From: Pseudomonas akapageensis
Lineage (GTDB): Bacteria > Pseudomonadota > Gammaproteobacteria > Pseudomonadales > Pseudomonadaceae
Reading direction: 5' to 3'
NCBI RefSeq assembly: GCF_011355085.1
Contig: NZ_VXCP01000018.1
Span: forward strand, 1 to 64,000
DNA length: 64,000 bases
Part shown: positions 43,698 through 52,293 of the stretch, one piece after another
Layout of the letters: the number at the start of each line of letters is the position of its first letter
Position numbering within the stretch: position 1 is the stretch's first letter
The notes under the pieces: model-generated
Databases searched by the model: none
Seen by the model: the letters and a program-made list of their open reading frames with translations, nothing else
Told to the model about the DNA's origin: nothing
Made by a program: the position numbers and the translations under genes

Positions 43698-44315
43698 TCA
43701 CGCCCGCCCGGCAAACGGAATCGGCGTCGACGACGCCAGCCCACCCCGACACTTGAGCACCCGCCACTGGGCCGGACGCACATCCACGGCAATGCGCAGC
43801 GCCGCCGGCGACGGGTTATGCGCCTCCTGCTGCGGCCGACAGGCAAACGCCAGGGTCTGCCCCGTTTCCGCCGCCACCTGCAAGCGGCGCAAGGCACGGT
43901 CATCCGCCTTCTGCGGCCAACACAACACCGCCCCGCAACTGCCCGAACGCAAACACTGCTCCGCTGCCCACAAGGCATCGGTGCCCCGTGCCTCGATCAA
44001 CGACAACCAACGCAGATCCACCCCCGCCGCCTGCCACGCCGGCGGATACGGAATAAACGGCGCCCCCACCAACACCACCCGCTCACCGCTGCCGGTCAAC
44101 CGCGCCAGGCTCGGCCACAACAACTGCAACTCGCCACAACCATTGGCCTCCAGCAACAACTCGGTCAACGCCGACGGCGGCCAGCCACCCGTGGGCAACG
44201 CCGCATCCAGCACCGCATGCCCGGTCGGCTGCACACCGACCGCAGGCGCACTCGGCCGGCCCTTCCAGACCCGCCGCTCGTCCAGCAGCCCGTCAAGACT
44301 GACCACGGCGCCCAT
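43698..44315 (-). CDS. imuA: SOS mutasome protein ImuA
   Basis: 205 residues, RecA-fold-like ImuA that assists ImuB and DnaE2 in translesion synthesis. It contains LPTGGWPPSALTELLLEANGCGELQLLWPSLARL and ALWAAEQCLRSGSCGAVLCWP, typical of this family. The ATG at 44315 overlaps the lexA2 stop (TGATG). It ends PIPFAGRA*, and TGAGGTTGC, which normally leads into the imuB ATG, is here followed by foreign sequence. The breakpoint is exactly at the imuA-imuB junction. Confidence 0.93.
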   Translation of the reverse strand: MGAVVSLDGLLDERRVWKGRPSAPAVGVQPTGHAVLDAALPTGGWPPSALTELLLEANGCGELQLLWPSLARLTGSGERVVLVGAPFIPYPPAWQAAGVDLRWLSLIEARGTDALWAAEQCLRSGSCGAVLCWPQKADDRALRRLQVAAETGQTLAFACRPQQEAHNPSPAALRIAVDVRPAQWRVLKCRGGLASSTPIPFAGRA

Positions 44316-44932
44316 CAGCCGCGCCTCACCAGGCCGCAGAACACGCCTTCGATCTCCAGCTCCTGATCCGGCGTGACCACGATCGGCGCATAGGTCGGGT
44401 TGCGCGGCAGCAAGCGCACACAGTCGCGGCTGCGCTCGAAACGCTTGATCGTCACCTCCCCGTTCAACCGCGCCACCACAATCTGCCCGTCACGCGCCTC
44501 GGGCTGACGCGAAATCCCCACCAGATCGCCATCGAGAATGCCGTCCTCGATCATCGAATCGCCGAACACATGCAACAGGTAATCCGGCGTGCGCGAGAAC
44601 ATGCGGCTGTCGAGCATCAGTTGCTCATGAATGTCCACATCCGGCCCGATCGGCGCACCGGCCGCGACCCGGCCCAGCACCGGGATCTCCAGCAACTCGG
44701 GGCGCTTGCCCTGGTGCACCAGGCGGATGCCGCGGGCCTGGTTGGGCGCGACCTCGATGAAGCCGGCTTCGGTGAGGGCCACGATGTGCTTGCGCGCCAC
44801 GCTGCGCGAGGCAAAACCGAAGGCCTCGGCGATTTCGGCCAGGCTCGGCGGCTGGCCGTGATCGGCGATGCGGTCGCGGATGAAGGTGAGGATGGCGGCG
44901 CGGCGAGGAGATAGAGTAGTCATGGAGTACAT
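44315..44932 (-). CDS. lexA: LexA-type repressor LexA2
   Basis: 205 residues. N-terminal winged HTH (LTFIRDRIADHGQPPSLAEIAEAFGFASRSVARKH) and C-terminal S24 peptidase with the Ala-Gly cleavage site in RVAAGAPIGP, catalytic Ser in GDSMIEDGIL and Lys in EVTIKRFE. It is the second LexA of Pseudomonas, controlling the imu operon. ATG 44932 or 44923 are both possible; the palindromic box overlaps the first, suggesting tight autoregulation. Confidence 0.94.
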   Translation of the reverse strand: MYSMTTLSPRRAAILTFIRDRIADHGQPPSLAEIAEAFGFASRSVARKHIVALTEAGFIEVAPNQARGIRLVHQGKRPELLEIPVLGRVAAGAPIGPDVDIHEQLMLDSRMFSRTPDYLLHVFGDSMIEDGILDGDLVGISRQPEARDGQIVVARLNGEVTIKRFERSRDCVRLLPRNPTYAPIVVTPDQELEIEGVFCGLVRRG

Positions 44933-44940
44933 TTGTACTC
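44925..44940. promoter_or_regulatory. LexA2 box at lexA2-imuA promoter, copy 3
   Basis: GAGTACATTTGTACTC, perfect palindrome overlapping the translation start region of lexA2 and identical to copy 1 at 39228. Confidence 0.82.
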
Positions 44941-45033
44941 TTTCAGAGGATTTCTGGCTAGTCCTTTTGGTCTGGCTCCCCCAATACTCGGTTTGATCTA
45001 GGCTTGCATGAAATCACGCGGGAGAAAAACACC

Positions 45034-45519
45034 ATGTCCCTCGCCCTCAGAAATCTATTGGCCTTTGCTTCGGCAGTCTGTTTTTGCACGGCAGCGTGGG
45101 GCCAAGGTGTAGCAGACACCCATCAGCCACCAGCCATACTCCCGCTGGAATCTGAAACGGTGCCAGAGCTCATTGCCTATCCGCCGCTTGCCGAGCCGCT
45201 CGCCCGCGGCGTGGTCATTATCCAATATCGAACAGAGCACGCCAGGATCATGCCGGTATTCGGCAAAGCGGCTGTTGATGTATCACCACGACTCGGTCAC
45301 CTTCATGTGACCGTAGACGATTGGAAAGGTACATGGGCGCACACCAGTGAAGACCCGATTATTGTGGTTGGACTGACACCCGGCGCTCATAAGGTTCTTC
45401 TTGAAGTGGCCGACCCGACTCACAAGATCCTCACCAGTACGGTAGTGAGTTTTACCGTTCCGGAGAAAAAACCAACTGAAGCCCCTCACATTGACGAGGG
45501 TCACGCAGTAAAACCATAA
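45034..45519 (+). CDS. Secreted protein, DUF6130-like
   Basis: 161 residues from ATG 45034. A signal peptide ending AAWGQG is followed by a small Ig-like/beta domain: GVVIIQYRTEHARIMPVFG, LGHLHVTVDDWKGTWAHTSE, VGLTPGAHKVLLEVADP. Two histidines in GHLHV might bind metal. The pattern recalls DUF6130 proteins; function unknown. It is a single gene with a hairpin AACCCTT-AAGGG-type terminator just downstream. Confidence 0.75.
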   Translation: MSLALRNLLAFASAVCFCTAAWGQGVADTHQPPAILPLESETVPELIAYPPLAEPLARGVVIIQYRTEHARIMPVFGKAAVDVSPRLGHLHVTVDDWKGTWAHTSEDPIIVVGLTPGAHKVLLEVADPTHKILTSTVVSFTVPEKKPTEAPHIDEGHAVKP

Positions 45520-45545
45520 CTGTTGAGTATTTATGGTGATTGATG

Positions 45546-45568
45546 AAAAACCCTTCGAAAAGGGCTTT
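45546..45568 (+). terminator. Terminator between convergent small secreted genes
   Basis: AAACCCTTCGAAAAGGGCTTTT, a short stem followed by T residues. Confidence 0.7.
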
Positions 45569-45588
45569 TCACTGTACGCCGCGAGTAC

Positions 45589-46095
45589 TCAGCTTGGCTG
45601 TTTGACATAGCGCGCCAGTTGCTGGTCGCGGCTCATGACATCCAGCGTTGCGCTCAACACCTGTTCCCCGGTCACGTCGGGAGCGGAGAAGATGGTGGAG
45701 AAGTTCGCCTGGGCAACCTGGGCGAAGTGGGCCCGATCGCCCTGCTCGATACCCAGCAAGGTGGCATATGCATCCAGGGCTTCGCCATGGCCTTGGGCCA
45801 TGTCTTCGGCAACAGTATCGAGCATGCCATTCATGGCCAGCCACGACTTGCCACCGTAGCCGAGACGGACGCTGGAGTCGCAACCATTGGTACCCGAAGT
45901 CAGGCCGAAAGTGGCGTTACCGGAGGTGCCGTTGGTGGTGGTAGCCAGCAAATGAGGGCCCAGGCCACTCTTGCCATCGAAGAGCATATTGCCCCAGCCG
46001 CACCCTCCTCCACCGGCCTGTGCCGCGTGTGCTACCACGCCAGCCGTGCTGAGAAGCCCGAAGATCAAGACTTTGCCGATCAGTTTCGTACCCAT
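45589..46095 (-). CDS. DUF3015 family periplasmic protein
   Basis: 168 residues. A signal peptide (cleavage near AHAAQA) and the DUF3015 opening GGGGCGWGNMLFDGKSGLGPHLLATTTNG, with internal Gly/Asn/Thr-rich turns and a C-terminal helical part (FAQVAQANFSTIFSAPDVTG). Widespread in Pseudomonas; function unknown. It converges on the upstream secreted protein gene across a terminator. Confidence 0.87.
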   Translation of the reverse strand: MGTKLIGKVLIFGLLSTAGVVAHAAQAGGGGCGWGNMLFDGKSGLGPHLLATTTNGTSGNATFGLTSGTNGCDSSVRLGYGGKSWLAMNGMLDTVAEDMAQGHGEALDAYATLLGIEQGDRAHFAQVAQANFSTIFSAPDVTGEQVLSATLDVMSRDQQLARYVKQPS

Positions 46096-46414
46096 GGTGT
46101 GTGTTCCTTGGTCATTACTCGTTGGCCAACTCCCACGCGCGATGACTCGTACGACTTCCTAACTGAACGACACGCGAATTACTTGAGGTGTAGGTGAAGT
46201 TGCCAGGCTTTTCAAATTTGAAATGCCAAACACATCACTTGCGCCTCCACAATCGGCTTGAATCGCCCCACGTTTGGTAGAAATCTCGAACAGCTATCGG
46301 CTGTAGCGCCGCAGCTTCAGGTGTCGCGACGAGCAGAAGGGTCTAGCCCCGGCGAACAGGTTCGCCGAAGATCCATGTCACAGTGAGGCCCTACCCTAGC
46401 GCGGATTGGCCCCT
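46096..46414. other. 319-bp intergenic region
   Basis: Upstream of DUF3015 and downstream of the glycine-zipper gene. It contains one perfect 8-bp hairpin CGGCGAAC-AG-GTTCGCCG (46350-46367), a possible terminator for the minus-strand lipoprotein gene. I see no coding sequence. Confidence 0.45.
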
Positions 46415-46642
46415 CTACTTCTGCTGCCTGCTGCCTTTGATGTTGCCGACAACCCCGCCGGCGACGGCGCCGACCGCGGCGCCAGTCCATCCACTGCCAC
46501 CGGAGATCGCGGCAATGCCAGCGCCGGCCGCAGCACCGATGGCCGCACCACTCACCGTCCCCTGCTGCTTGGCGTTCATCGAGGTGCAGCCGATCACACT
46601 CGCTGCGGCGAGGACTATGGCAAACAATTGCAACCTCTTCAT
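46415..46642 (-). CDS. Small glycine-zipper lipoprotein
   Basis: 75 residues from ATG 46642 with GGAGG directly upstream. Lipobox SVIGC near residue 19, then a glycine-zipper segment (GAAIGAAAGAGIAAISGG, GAAVGAVAGGVVGNIKG). Such small proteins sit in the outer membrane and affect envelope integrity (OsmB/YMGG-like). It begins 12 bp after the stop of the 126-residue secreted protein and is probably co-transcribed with it. Confidence 0.85.
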   Translation of the reverse strand: MKRLQLFAIVLAAASVIGCTSMNAKQQGTVSGAAIGAAAGAGIAAISGGSGWTGAAVGAVAGGVVGNIKGSRQQK

Positions 46643-46653
46643 GTTCACCTCCG

Positions 46654-47034
46654 CTACTTATTCTGCTTCAGACCGGGCAGGACCATCTCGAACCAGATGG
46701 TCTCGATGACGGGCCGCTTGACTCGGTCGGGATTGGCGGCGTACCACTGGTTGAGCCCTTCGCGCACGGTATCGAGCGTTTGGCCCTTCAAGCCCCGGCC
46801 GAAACGTGGAATCAGGCTGTGTTCATCGGACGGCGGCTTCGCCCCATAGTACGCTGCCTCCACCTCGTAGGCATTGGCGATGCCGATGAGATAGACCTTC
46901 TTGAGCTCCTCCGACGACTGCATCCATTGCTCGCCGGTGATCATGGCAACCCCCTCGGCGCGGGCAACTCCCGATGCCGTCACCAGGGTCACCCATACCA
47001 CCCATACCAACGTGCCCCATCGCAATGCTCTCAT
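46654..47034 (-). CDS. Hypothetical secreted protein
   Basis: 126 residues with a signal peptide (ending GVARA|EGV). The mature part is helical: ITGEQWMQSSEELKKVYLIG, then GQTLDTVREGLNQWYAANPD and PVIETIWFEMVLPGL. The second half loosely recalls the Rap1a/Tai fold (a G-x-T-L, then an NPD-type turn, then a V-x-x-x-I-W helix), but no firm family can be given. It is co-oriented with the glycine-zipper lipoprotein gene. Confidence 0.75.
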   Translation of the reverse strand: MRALRWGTLVWVVWVTLVTASGVARAEGVAMITGEQWMQSSEELKKVYLIGIANAYEVEAAYYGAKPPSDEHSLIPRFGRGLKGQTLDTVREGLNQWYAANPDRVKRPVIETIWFEMVLPGLKQNK

Positions 47035-47225
47035 CGCCTTCCCTCCTCGCCAGGATGAACCTCAACGCCTGCAGCTCGTTTCTTCGCCTCGCCCTTCCAT
47101 AATCAGCCGGTAACCCCGGGCCTACAGACAAGTCTAGATTCCTGAGCGAGGGACGCGATGTTTTGACAGACGTCCGGCCACACTGGCGAGGATCGCCGTT
47201 GGAGCGAATGGGTGCTCAACCTGTG

Positions 47226-48584
47226 CTAGCGAATACCAGCCCCTGCCAGGGACTCAGGCGACCACTGCGCCTTGGACAGCGAATTGATGTAGTGGATGCC
47301 GCCATAAGGGCCTACCACACCGTTGATGTTGTAGGAACCACCGACCAGGTCGTAGATCATGTATGGCGTGGAGTCCGGAACCTGCTTGTCATAGCTCTGG
47401 CTCAGGAAAGCGAAGGATCCACGGTAGAGCTGGCCACGGGCGTCGTACTGGTCAGATGCCAGAGCGACCCAGCTGTCTTCGTCCAGGTAGAAGCGGCGTT
47501 TCTGGTACACGTGACGTGCGCCGGGCTTCAGGTTGCCTTCCACGACCCAGACGCGATGTTTCTCCCAGCGCACCATATCCGGTGCCAGATGGTTGGAGGT
47601 GGTCAACGACTTCGGATCCTGGGCGTAGGTCAGCTTGTAGGTGTTGTAGGGCACGATCATTTCCTGCTTGCCCACCAACTTCCAGTCATAACGATCCAGC
47701 GCGCCATTGAACACAAACACGTCGTCGTAGGTACCGGCGCCGGCCGTACCCGGGTTTGGCGTGTCGTAGGCCAGGCTCGGGGCCAGCTTCACTCGACGCT
47801 GGCCAGGCAGGTACTGCCAGGCGCGGCGCGGCTGTTCGACTGCGTTGGCAGAGTCTTTCAGCATGATGGCTTCACCGGCGCGGCGCGCCGGCCCGGTGTA
47901 ATACAGCTTGATCTGGTAGTACACGTCGGAGCTGGTGATCGGCTGCGCCATGTTCTCGTAGACCGGGTAGGTAATGAACGCTTGGGCAGTAGTCGCCAGA
48001 CTGGCCACGCCGGCCGAGTCGACGTTCCAGGAGTCGTACTTGGCATTGATGTTGACGCCCTGGTAACGCAGCAGGAAGTTCCACATCGCCTCGGCGCCCG
48101 AATGCGGAATCGGGAACGGCACGCCCGGCAGGACGTTGTCGATGGCCAACCCGCCTTCGAGGGACTTGGCGCCGGTGGCGTTCTTCACGCTGTTATCCAG
48201 TATCGCCTGGGGCATTACTACGGTGCGGTGGGTCGGATAAACATCGATACGGTAGCTGGGAAATCGCTTGACCAGCTCCCGCGTGGTGGCAGTGAGTATG
48301 CCCTGGTACTGTTCGACGTTCTTGCCGTCGATCACCAGCAGCGGCTTTTCGCTGGCAAAGGGGTCGGGGCGCACAGTGTCGCCCGCCTTGAAGCTGGCCG
48401 GAGCGGTGGTCAGGCCGCCGCTGTAGGCCGGAATGGAGCCATCGGCATTACCAGCCTTTTCGGCCCCCACCAGGGTCAGGCTGGTGCCCAGCCTGGCCAC
48501 CTCTTCAGGGGAAACTGCGGCGTGCACCGCACCTGTGAAAACCACTGCAAGCGAAGTCGCCATCAAACTTTTCACGAACATCAT
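47226..48584 (-). CDS. DUF1329 family outer-membrane lipoprotein-sorting-like protein
   Basis: 452 residues with a signal peptide (cleavage at VHA|AVS). DUF1329 hallmarks are GTSLTLVGAEKAGNADGSIP, LLVIDGKNVEQY, PFPIPHSGAEAMWNFLLRYQG and YKLTYAQDPKSLTTSNHLAPD. The fold is LolA/LolB-like. It is usually encoded right after a DUF1302 outer-membrane protein in clusters with RND/MMPL exporters. Here the DUF1302 partner is only a stub, so this gene may be orphaned and now lies downstream of an unrelated operon. Confidence 0.92.
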   Translation of the reverse strand: MMFVKSLMATSLAVVFTGAVHAAVSPEEVARLGTSLTLVGAEKAGNADGSIPAYSGGLTTAPASFKAGDTVRPDPFASEKPLLVIDGKNVEQYQGILTATTRELVKRFPSYRIDVYPTHRTVVMPQAILDNSVKNATGAKSLEGGLAIDNVLPGVPFPIPHSGAEAMWNFLLRYQGVNINAKYDSWNVDSAGVASLATTAQAFITYPVYENMAQPITSSDVYYQIKLYYTGPARRAGEAIMLKDSANAVEQPRRAWQYLPGQRRVKLAPSLAYDTPNPGTAGAGTYDDVFVFNGALDRYDWKLVGKQEMIVPYNTYKLTYAQDPKSLTTSNHLAPDMVRWEKHRVWVVEGNLKPGARHVYQKRRFYLDEDSWVALASDQYDARGQLYRGSFAFLSQSYDKQVPDSTPYMIYDLVGGSYNINGVVGPYGGIHYINSLSKAQWSPESLAGAGIR

Positions 48585-48624
48585 CTCGTAGAACTCCTGC
48601 CCGGGAACCGGGCAATGCGAATGT

Positions 48625-48762
48625 TTAGAAGGTGGTTTTCAAGGTCAGGTACATCGCGCCACAGTCTTGCGTTGTAGCGCCGCCACCGGAAAAGGACGAG
48701 AGGCCCCCGGCATAGCAGGTGTAGTGCTGCGTACCATCCAATGCATTGGGGGCCGCGTGAAA
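48625..48762 (-). pseudogene. Truncated DUF1302 gene (C-terminal stub)
   Basis: In the frame ending at TAA 48625 the sequence reads NALDGTQHYTCYAGGLSSF, then DCGAMYLTLKTTF*, typical of the final beta strands of DUF1302 outer-membrane proteins. The frame is cut off at about 48763, where the stop of the fumarylacetoacetate-hydrolase gene lies. The rest of the gene is not in the window. The junction marks the left edge of the inserted catabolic island. Confidence 0.8.
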
Positions 48763-49614
48763 TTAACCTTTGTAGCGAACGCACGTCTGGCGTTGCTGGC
48801 CGAGGCTTTCAATACCCAGGGTGACGATGTCGCCTTCTTCAAGGAAAACAGGCGTGGGTTTGATACCCATCCCTACGCCAGGAGGTGTACCCGTAGTGAT
48901 AATGTCACCCGGGTAAAGTCGCATGAACTGGCTGATATAAGACACGATGGTGGGCACATCAAAAATCATCGTGGACGTATTCCCTGTCTGCCTCCGAACA
49001 CCGTTCACATCCAGCCACATAGATAAGTTCTGAACATCCTCAATCTCATCCCTGGAGATGAACCATGGACCAATCGGGCCAAAGCTATCGCAACTTTTTC
49101 CTTTATCCCAAGTGCCCCCACGCTCCAATTGATATGATCTTTCCGAGACATCATTAATCAGGACATACCCTGCTACATGCGCGAGTGCATCCTCCTTTTC
49201 GAGGTAGGCACCCTCGCTGCCAATGACGACTCCAAGTTCGACTTCCCAATCGGTTTTCTGGCTATCGCGTGGAATGATGATTTCATCATTGGGGCCTGTG
49301 ATACAGGAGTTGGCCTTCATGAAAACGATAGGCTCTGCTGGGATTGGCAGATTTGCCTCCTGCGCATGATCCCGGTAATTCAACCCAATCGCGAGGAACT
49401 TGCCGGTTACCCGCAGTGGCGCCCCCAGCCTTGGACTCCCCTCTACGGCTGGGAGAGTCAATGGGTCGATTTTTTGTAGTTGCTCGAGTGATGATGACGT
49501 GACTGTGCTTGCATCGATGTCGCTGAGAATACCGCTTAGATCTCTAATGATGTCCTGGCTATCGAGCAGGCCAGGTTTCTCTTTACCTTTTTCTCCGAAT
49601 CTTACCAGTCGCAT
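48763..49614 (-). CDS. Fumarylacetoacetate hydrolase family protein
   Basis: 283 residues from ATG 49614 (MRLVRFGEKGKEKPGLLD, a typical family start); an upstream ATG at 49644 is possible. FAH-fold motifs are IGLNYRDHAQE, the metal-binding ExE region in WEVELGVVIG, and GDIITTGTPPGVGMG near the C-terminus. Members hydrolyse beta-diketo acids or act as decarboxylases/hydratases with Mg2+. It is last gene of the second transcription unit (SDR then FAH) of the island, which carries its own copy of the AraC-type operator. Likely role: C-C cleavage in the island's pathway. Confidence 0.92.
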   Translation of the reverse strand: MRLVRFGEKGKEKPGLLDSQDIIRDLSGILSDIDASTVTSSSLEQLQKIDPLTLPAVEGSPRLGAPLRVTGKFLAIGLNYRDHAQEANLPIPAEPIVFMKANSCITGPNDEIIIPRDSQKTDWEVELGVVIGSEGAYLEKEDALAHVAGYVLINDVSERSYQLERGGTWDKGKSCDSFGPIGPWFISRDEIEDVQNLSMWLDVNGVRRQTGNTSTMIFDVPTIVSYISQFMRLYPGDIITTGTPPGVGMGIKPTPVFLEEGDIVTLGIESLGQQRQTCVRYKG

Positions 49615-49694
49615 AATTTCGTCCAAATGTTCTGGTTGGGTCATGTGCTCAACAGCAAAGGCCGCGCGGTTTTGCATGAACCGCGCTGCGCTGT

Positions 49695-50573
49695 TCAAAG
49701 GACTGCGCCTCCATTGGGACTGATCACCTGACCCACAAAATAGTGATCGCCTGCAAGGAACGTCGCCACGGACGCATATTCGTCAGTTGTCCCGAACCGT
49801 CCGGCTGGTATGACTTGCCAGAACCTGCGCCGGGCTTCCTCGCCGATGGAGTCAAGATACTCTTCAAAGAAGGGGGTCGACACCCCACCCGGTGCCAGTG
49901 CATTGACCAGGATATTGCCCCCGGCAACTTCTGCTGCGACGGACTTCGTGAAGGCAATAACGGCCCCCTTCGACGCGCTGTAGTGCGGACTGTGCGCACT
50001 GATTGCCGAGATTCCGGCGATCGACGCGAGGTTCACGATACGACCATAGCGTTGCTCCTGCATCAGCTTGAGCGCTTCGCGCGTGCAATAGAACATGCCA
50101 TGCACGTTGACATCCCAGTACCGGTGCCACTCCTCGTCCGTGATTTCACTGGTGAAACCCAGTGACTGTCTCGGCTGCGGTGTAGTGATGTACGCGTAGT
50201 GCTTGTTACGTCGCACCTCGTCAGCCGCCGCCGTGGGAGCCCGCGCCGCGTTATTCACGAGAATGTGCAAAGTGCCAAAACGCTCAACAATGCTGGCGAA
50301 CATGTCGACGACCTGGCTGCTCGAGGAGATGTCGCAGCGCAGGGCCAAACAGTTGGCGCCCGCCGCTTCGACAGCCTTTCGGGTCTCTTCAAGGGCAGGC
50401 ATATCGATATCGCAGATGACAACATCCGCACCGGCCCTGGCGAAATGCAGGGCAATGGTTCCCCCCAGACCACGGCCCGCGCCGGTGATCAATACGACAC
50501 GACCTGCAAAGTTTCGCGTGCTTGCTTGCGCCATCCCAAATGGCACGTGTTCAACCTGCTCGTCCAATTGCAT
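49695..50573 (-). CDS. SDR family oxidoreductase
   Basis: 292 residues, classical short-chain dehydrogenase: TGAGRGLGG cofactor motif, NNAARAPTAA in place of NNAG, catalytic YSASK (SPHYSASKGAV) and a C-terminal GQVISPNGGAVL. A longer than usual loop (RRNKHYAYITTPQPRQSLGF) follows the fourth strand. Probably NAD-dependent oxidation of a hydroxyl group. Translation may start at MQLDEQV or the internal MAQAST. The FAH gene follows closely, possibly overlapping. Upstream, inside the end of the HD gene, lies the second operator copy. Confidence 0.92.
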   Translation of the reverse strand: MQLDEQVEHVPFGMAQASTRNFAGRVVLITGAGRGLGGTIALHFARAGADVVICDIDMPALEETRKAVEAAGANCLALRCDISSSSQVVDMFASIVERFGTLHILVNNAARAPTAAADEVRRNKHYAYITTPQPRQSLGFTSEITDEEWHRYWDVNVHGMFYCTREALKLMQEQRYGRIVNLASIAGISAISAHSPHYSASKGAVIAFTKSVAAEVAGGNILVNALAPGGVSTPFFEEYLDSIGEEARRRFWQVIPAGRFGTTDEYASVATFLAGDHYFVGQVISPNGGAVL

Positions 50574-50697
50574 AAATGTCTCCGGTATCTGGATGAAGTG
50601 GCAAACGCTGGGATCAGCCGCGGGGCATCAATTTGCAGCCTTGAAATGTTGGCCCCACGTCGGAAGGCGTAGGACAAGTATCTGCAAAAAAATGGAG

Positions 50698-51339
50698 TCA
50701 GCTTTGACGATCTGGGGTAATAACTTTACATTTTGGGGCATCTGGAGAGCCCTCCTGGCTGCAGCGCTCAAGCATAAGCCCGTAGAGTGAGGACTTGGGT
50801 TTGGCAAAAACGCGCCGCAGCATCGGTTCAAAGAAACTCATGGGTAAAGTTTCACCTTCAGGGTCGAAGGCAGGACTGTCGTACAACTCGATAAACTCCG
50901 CCGTCCGCACATAGTTCGAATGTTCTCTGAACATGTCGCGCATGTTGCGATCCATGCCGATGTAGTGAAAAAAGTTATAACCCTGAAAAACCCCATGATT
51001 CTGGATCATCCAGTGATTTTCTTCGCTGACAAAGGGTTTCAGGATGACTGCCGCAACTTCAGAGTGATTGTAGGCGCCTAACGTATCACCGATGTCATGC
51101 AGTAGCGCGCAAACCACATATTCTTCATCGCGACCATCACGGTAGGCGCGCGTAGCGGTTTGCAGGCAGTGGCTCAGGCGATCAATTGGAAAGCCGGAAA
51201 AATCACCCGCGAGCAGATTCATGTGCGCGAGTATTCGATCAGGCAGAGCGGTGGCAAAGTTTTTAAATTCGGCGGATATAATATCCCAGTCTTTTTGGGT
51301 GCTTTGATCCATCCGGGTAAACAGTGCATTTTCGCTCAT
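50698..51339 (-). CDS. HD-domain protein (candidate diiron oxygenase/phosphohydrolase)
   Basis: 213 residues from ATG 51339. HD-type metal ligands are visible in order: SHCLQTA (His), ALLHDIGD (His-Asp), YNHSEVAAVIL (His) and QNHGVFQGY (His). The extra histidines and helical C-terminus recall HD-domain mixed-valent diiron oxygenases (PhnZ/TmpB, inositol oxygenase) rather than nucleotide phosphohydrolases. The neighbourhood (dioxygenase, SDRs, BKACE) fits an oxidative catabolic step. The last 20 or so codons overlap the direct-repeat operator used by the next transcription unit. Confidence 0.85.
   Translation of the reverse strand: MSENALFTRMDQSTQKDWDIISAEFKNFATALPDRILAHMNLLAGDFSGFPIDRLSHCLQTATRAYRDGRDEEYVVCALLHDIGDTLGAYNHSEVAAVILKPFVSEENHWMIQNHGVFQGYNFFHYIGMDRNMRDMFREHSNYVRTAEFIELYDSPAFDPEGETLPMSFFEPMLRRVFAKPKSSLYGLMLERCSQEGSPDAPKCKVITPDRQS
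50703..50740 (-). promoter_or_regulatory. AraC-type operator, copy B (upstream of SDR-FAH unit)
   Basis: Two direct half-sites 21 bp apart (plus-strand CTTTACATTTTGGGGCA at 50724-50740 and TTTGACGATCTGGGGTA at 50703-50719), matching those at 56820-56857. It lies about 130 bp before the SDR start, inside the 3' end of the HD-domain gene. Confidence 0.7.
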
Positions 51340-51524
51340 TTTATTCTTCTCATCATGATGAATTTTCGTCAAGGCAACGCTCAACAATCAAATTGAGGCC
51401 ATCACAACTACCGTACGGGCAAGGCATGCCCAGGCAAAACCAGGTCTTATATATTTAAGCGGCCATTCTCCTGTGCCCATTCGAAATGGCCTTGTTTGGT
51501 GGCAGCCTATGTTGCGACGGTATC

Positions 51525-52256
51525 TCAGGTCGCGCGGCGCATCAGGCTGTAACTCTGAGCGGTAGGTCCTGCATCGGGCATGCCCGCCAGGAACAGGGCC
51601 AGGGGCACCACGTCTTCCGGGGTCTTGAACCACTCCCCTGGGGGGATCGCTGCATTACGCGTCATCTCGGTCTGTACAGGCCCCGGGATGAGTTCGTTGA
51701 CACTGATGTTGTATTCAAGCAGCTCCACCGCGAGCGACTGGGTGAGCATCCACATCCCGCTCTTGGAGCAGGAGTAGGCCGAAAAGCCGGGGGTGGCACG
51801 GTTGCGCTGGCCGGAACCGATCATGATGATTTTCCCGGCCCCGCGCCGCCGCAGGTGGGGGATGGCGGCATGGGCGGTGTGGTATGCACCGGTCAGGTTG
51901 ATGTCGATGGTCTCGCGCCACTGTGCCGGGTGACTGTCCTCGATCCGCCGTTGCTCGGTCGCGACGCCGGCGTTGGCGACCACAATATCGACACCGCCGA
52001 ATTCATCGCTGGCGCGCTGGTACAGTGCGACGACTGCGTCGTAGTCACCAACGTCAGCTGTTTGAGCGACAGCCTGCCCGTCTGCTTCGATAATCAGGCG
52101 GACAGTCTCGGCTATTTCTGCTGCGCTGCGTGCACTGCACACCACAGCGGCGCCGGCCTGCGCATAAGCGAGTGCAATGGCGCGACCAATGCCACGACCG
52201 GCACCGGTGATGATGGCGACTTTACCCTTGAGCGGTTTTGAATGGGTGTGATTCAT
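51525..52256 (-). CDS. SDR family oxidoreductase
   Basis: 243 residues from ATG 52256. TGAGRGIGRAIA cofactor loop, VANAGVA, catalytic Ser in IIMIGSGQRNRA and Tyr/Lys in YSCSKSG; the C-terminus ends without the common GG-x-x-x-x motif (AQSYSLMRRAT). Cytoplasmic NAD(P)-dependent dehydrogenase of unknown substrate. It sits between the MFS and HD genes in the island operon. Confidence 0.92.
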   Translation of the reverse strand: MNHTHSKPLKGKVAIITGAGRGIGRAIALAYAQAGAAVVCSARSAAEIAETVRLIIEADGQAVAQTADVGDYDAVVALYQRASDEFGGVDIVVANAGVATEQRRIEDSHPAQWRETIDINLTGAYHTAHAAIPHLRRRGAGKIIMIGSGQRNRATPGFSAYSCSKSGMWMLTQSLAVELLEYNISVNELIPGPVQTEMTRNAAIPPGEWFKTPEDVVPLALFLAGMPDAGPTAQSYSLMRRAT

Positions 52257-52293
52257 CGTCTGTATTTCCTGATGGGATGTGAGAGGTGGTTTT

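Noticed and set aside
46654..47034. Small secreted protein considered as a type VI immunity (Tai/Rap1a) protein
   Set aside because: Only loose resemblance, and no effector or T6SS gene nearby; kept as hypothetical.
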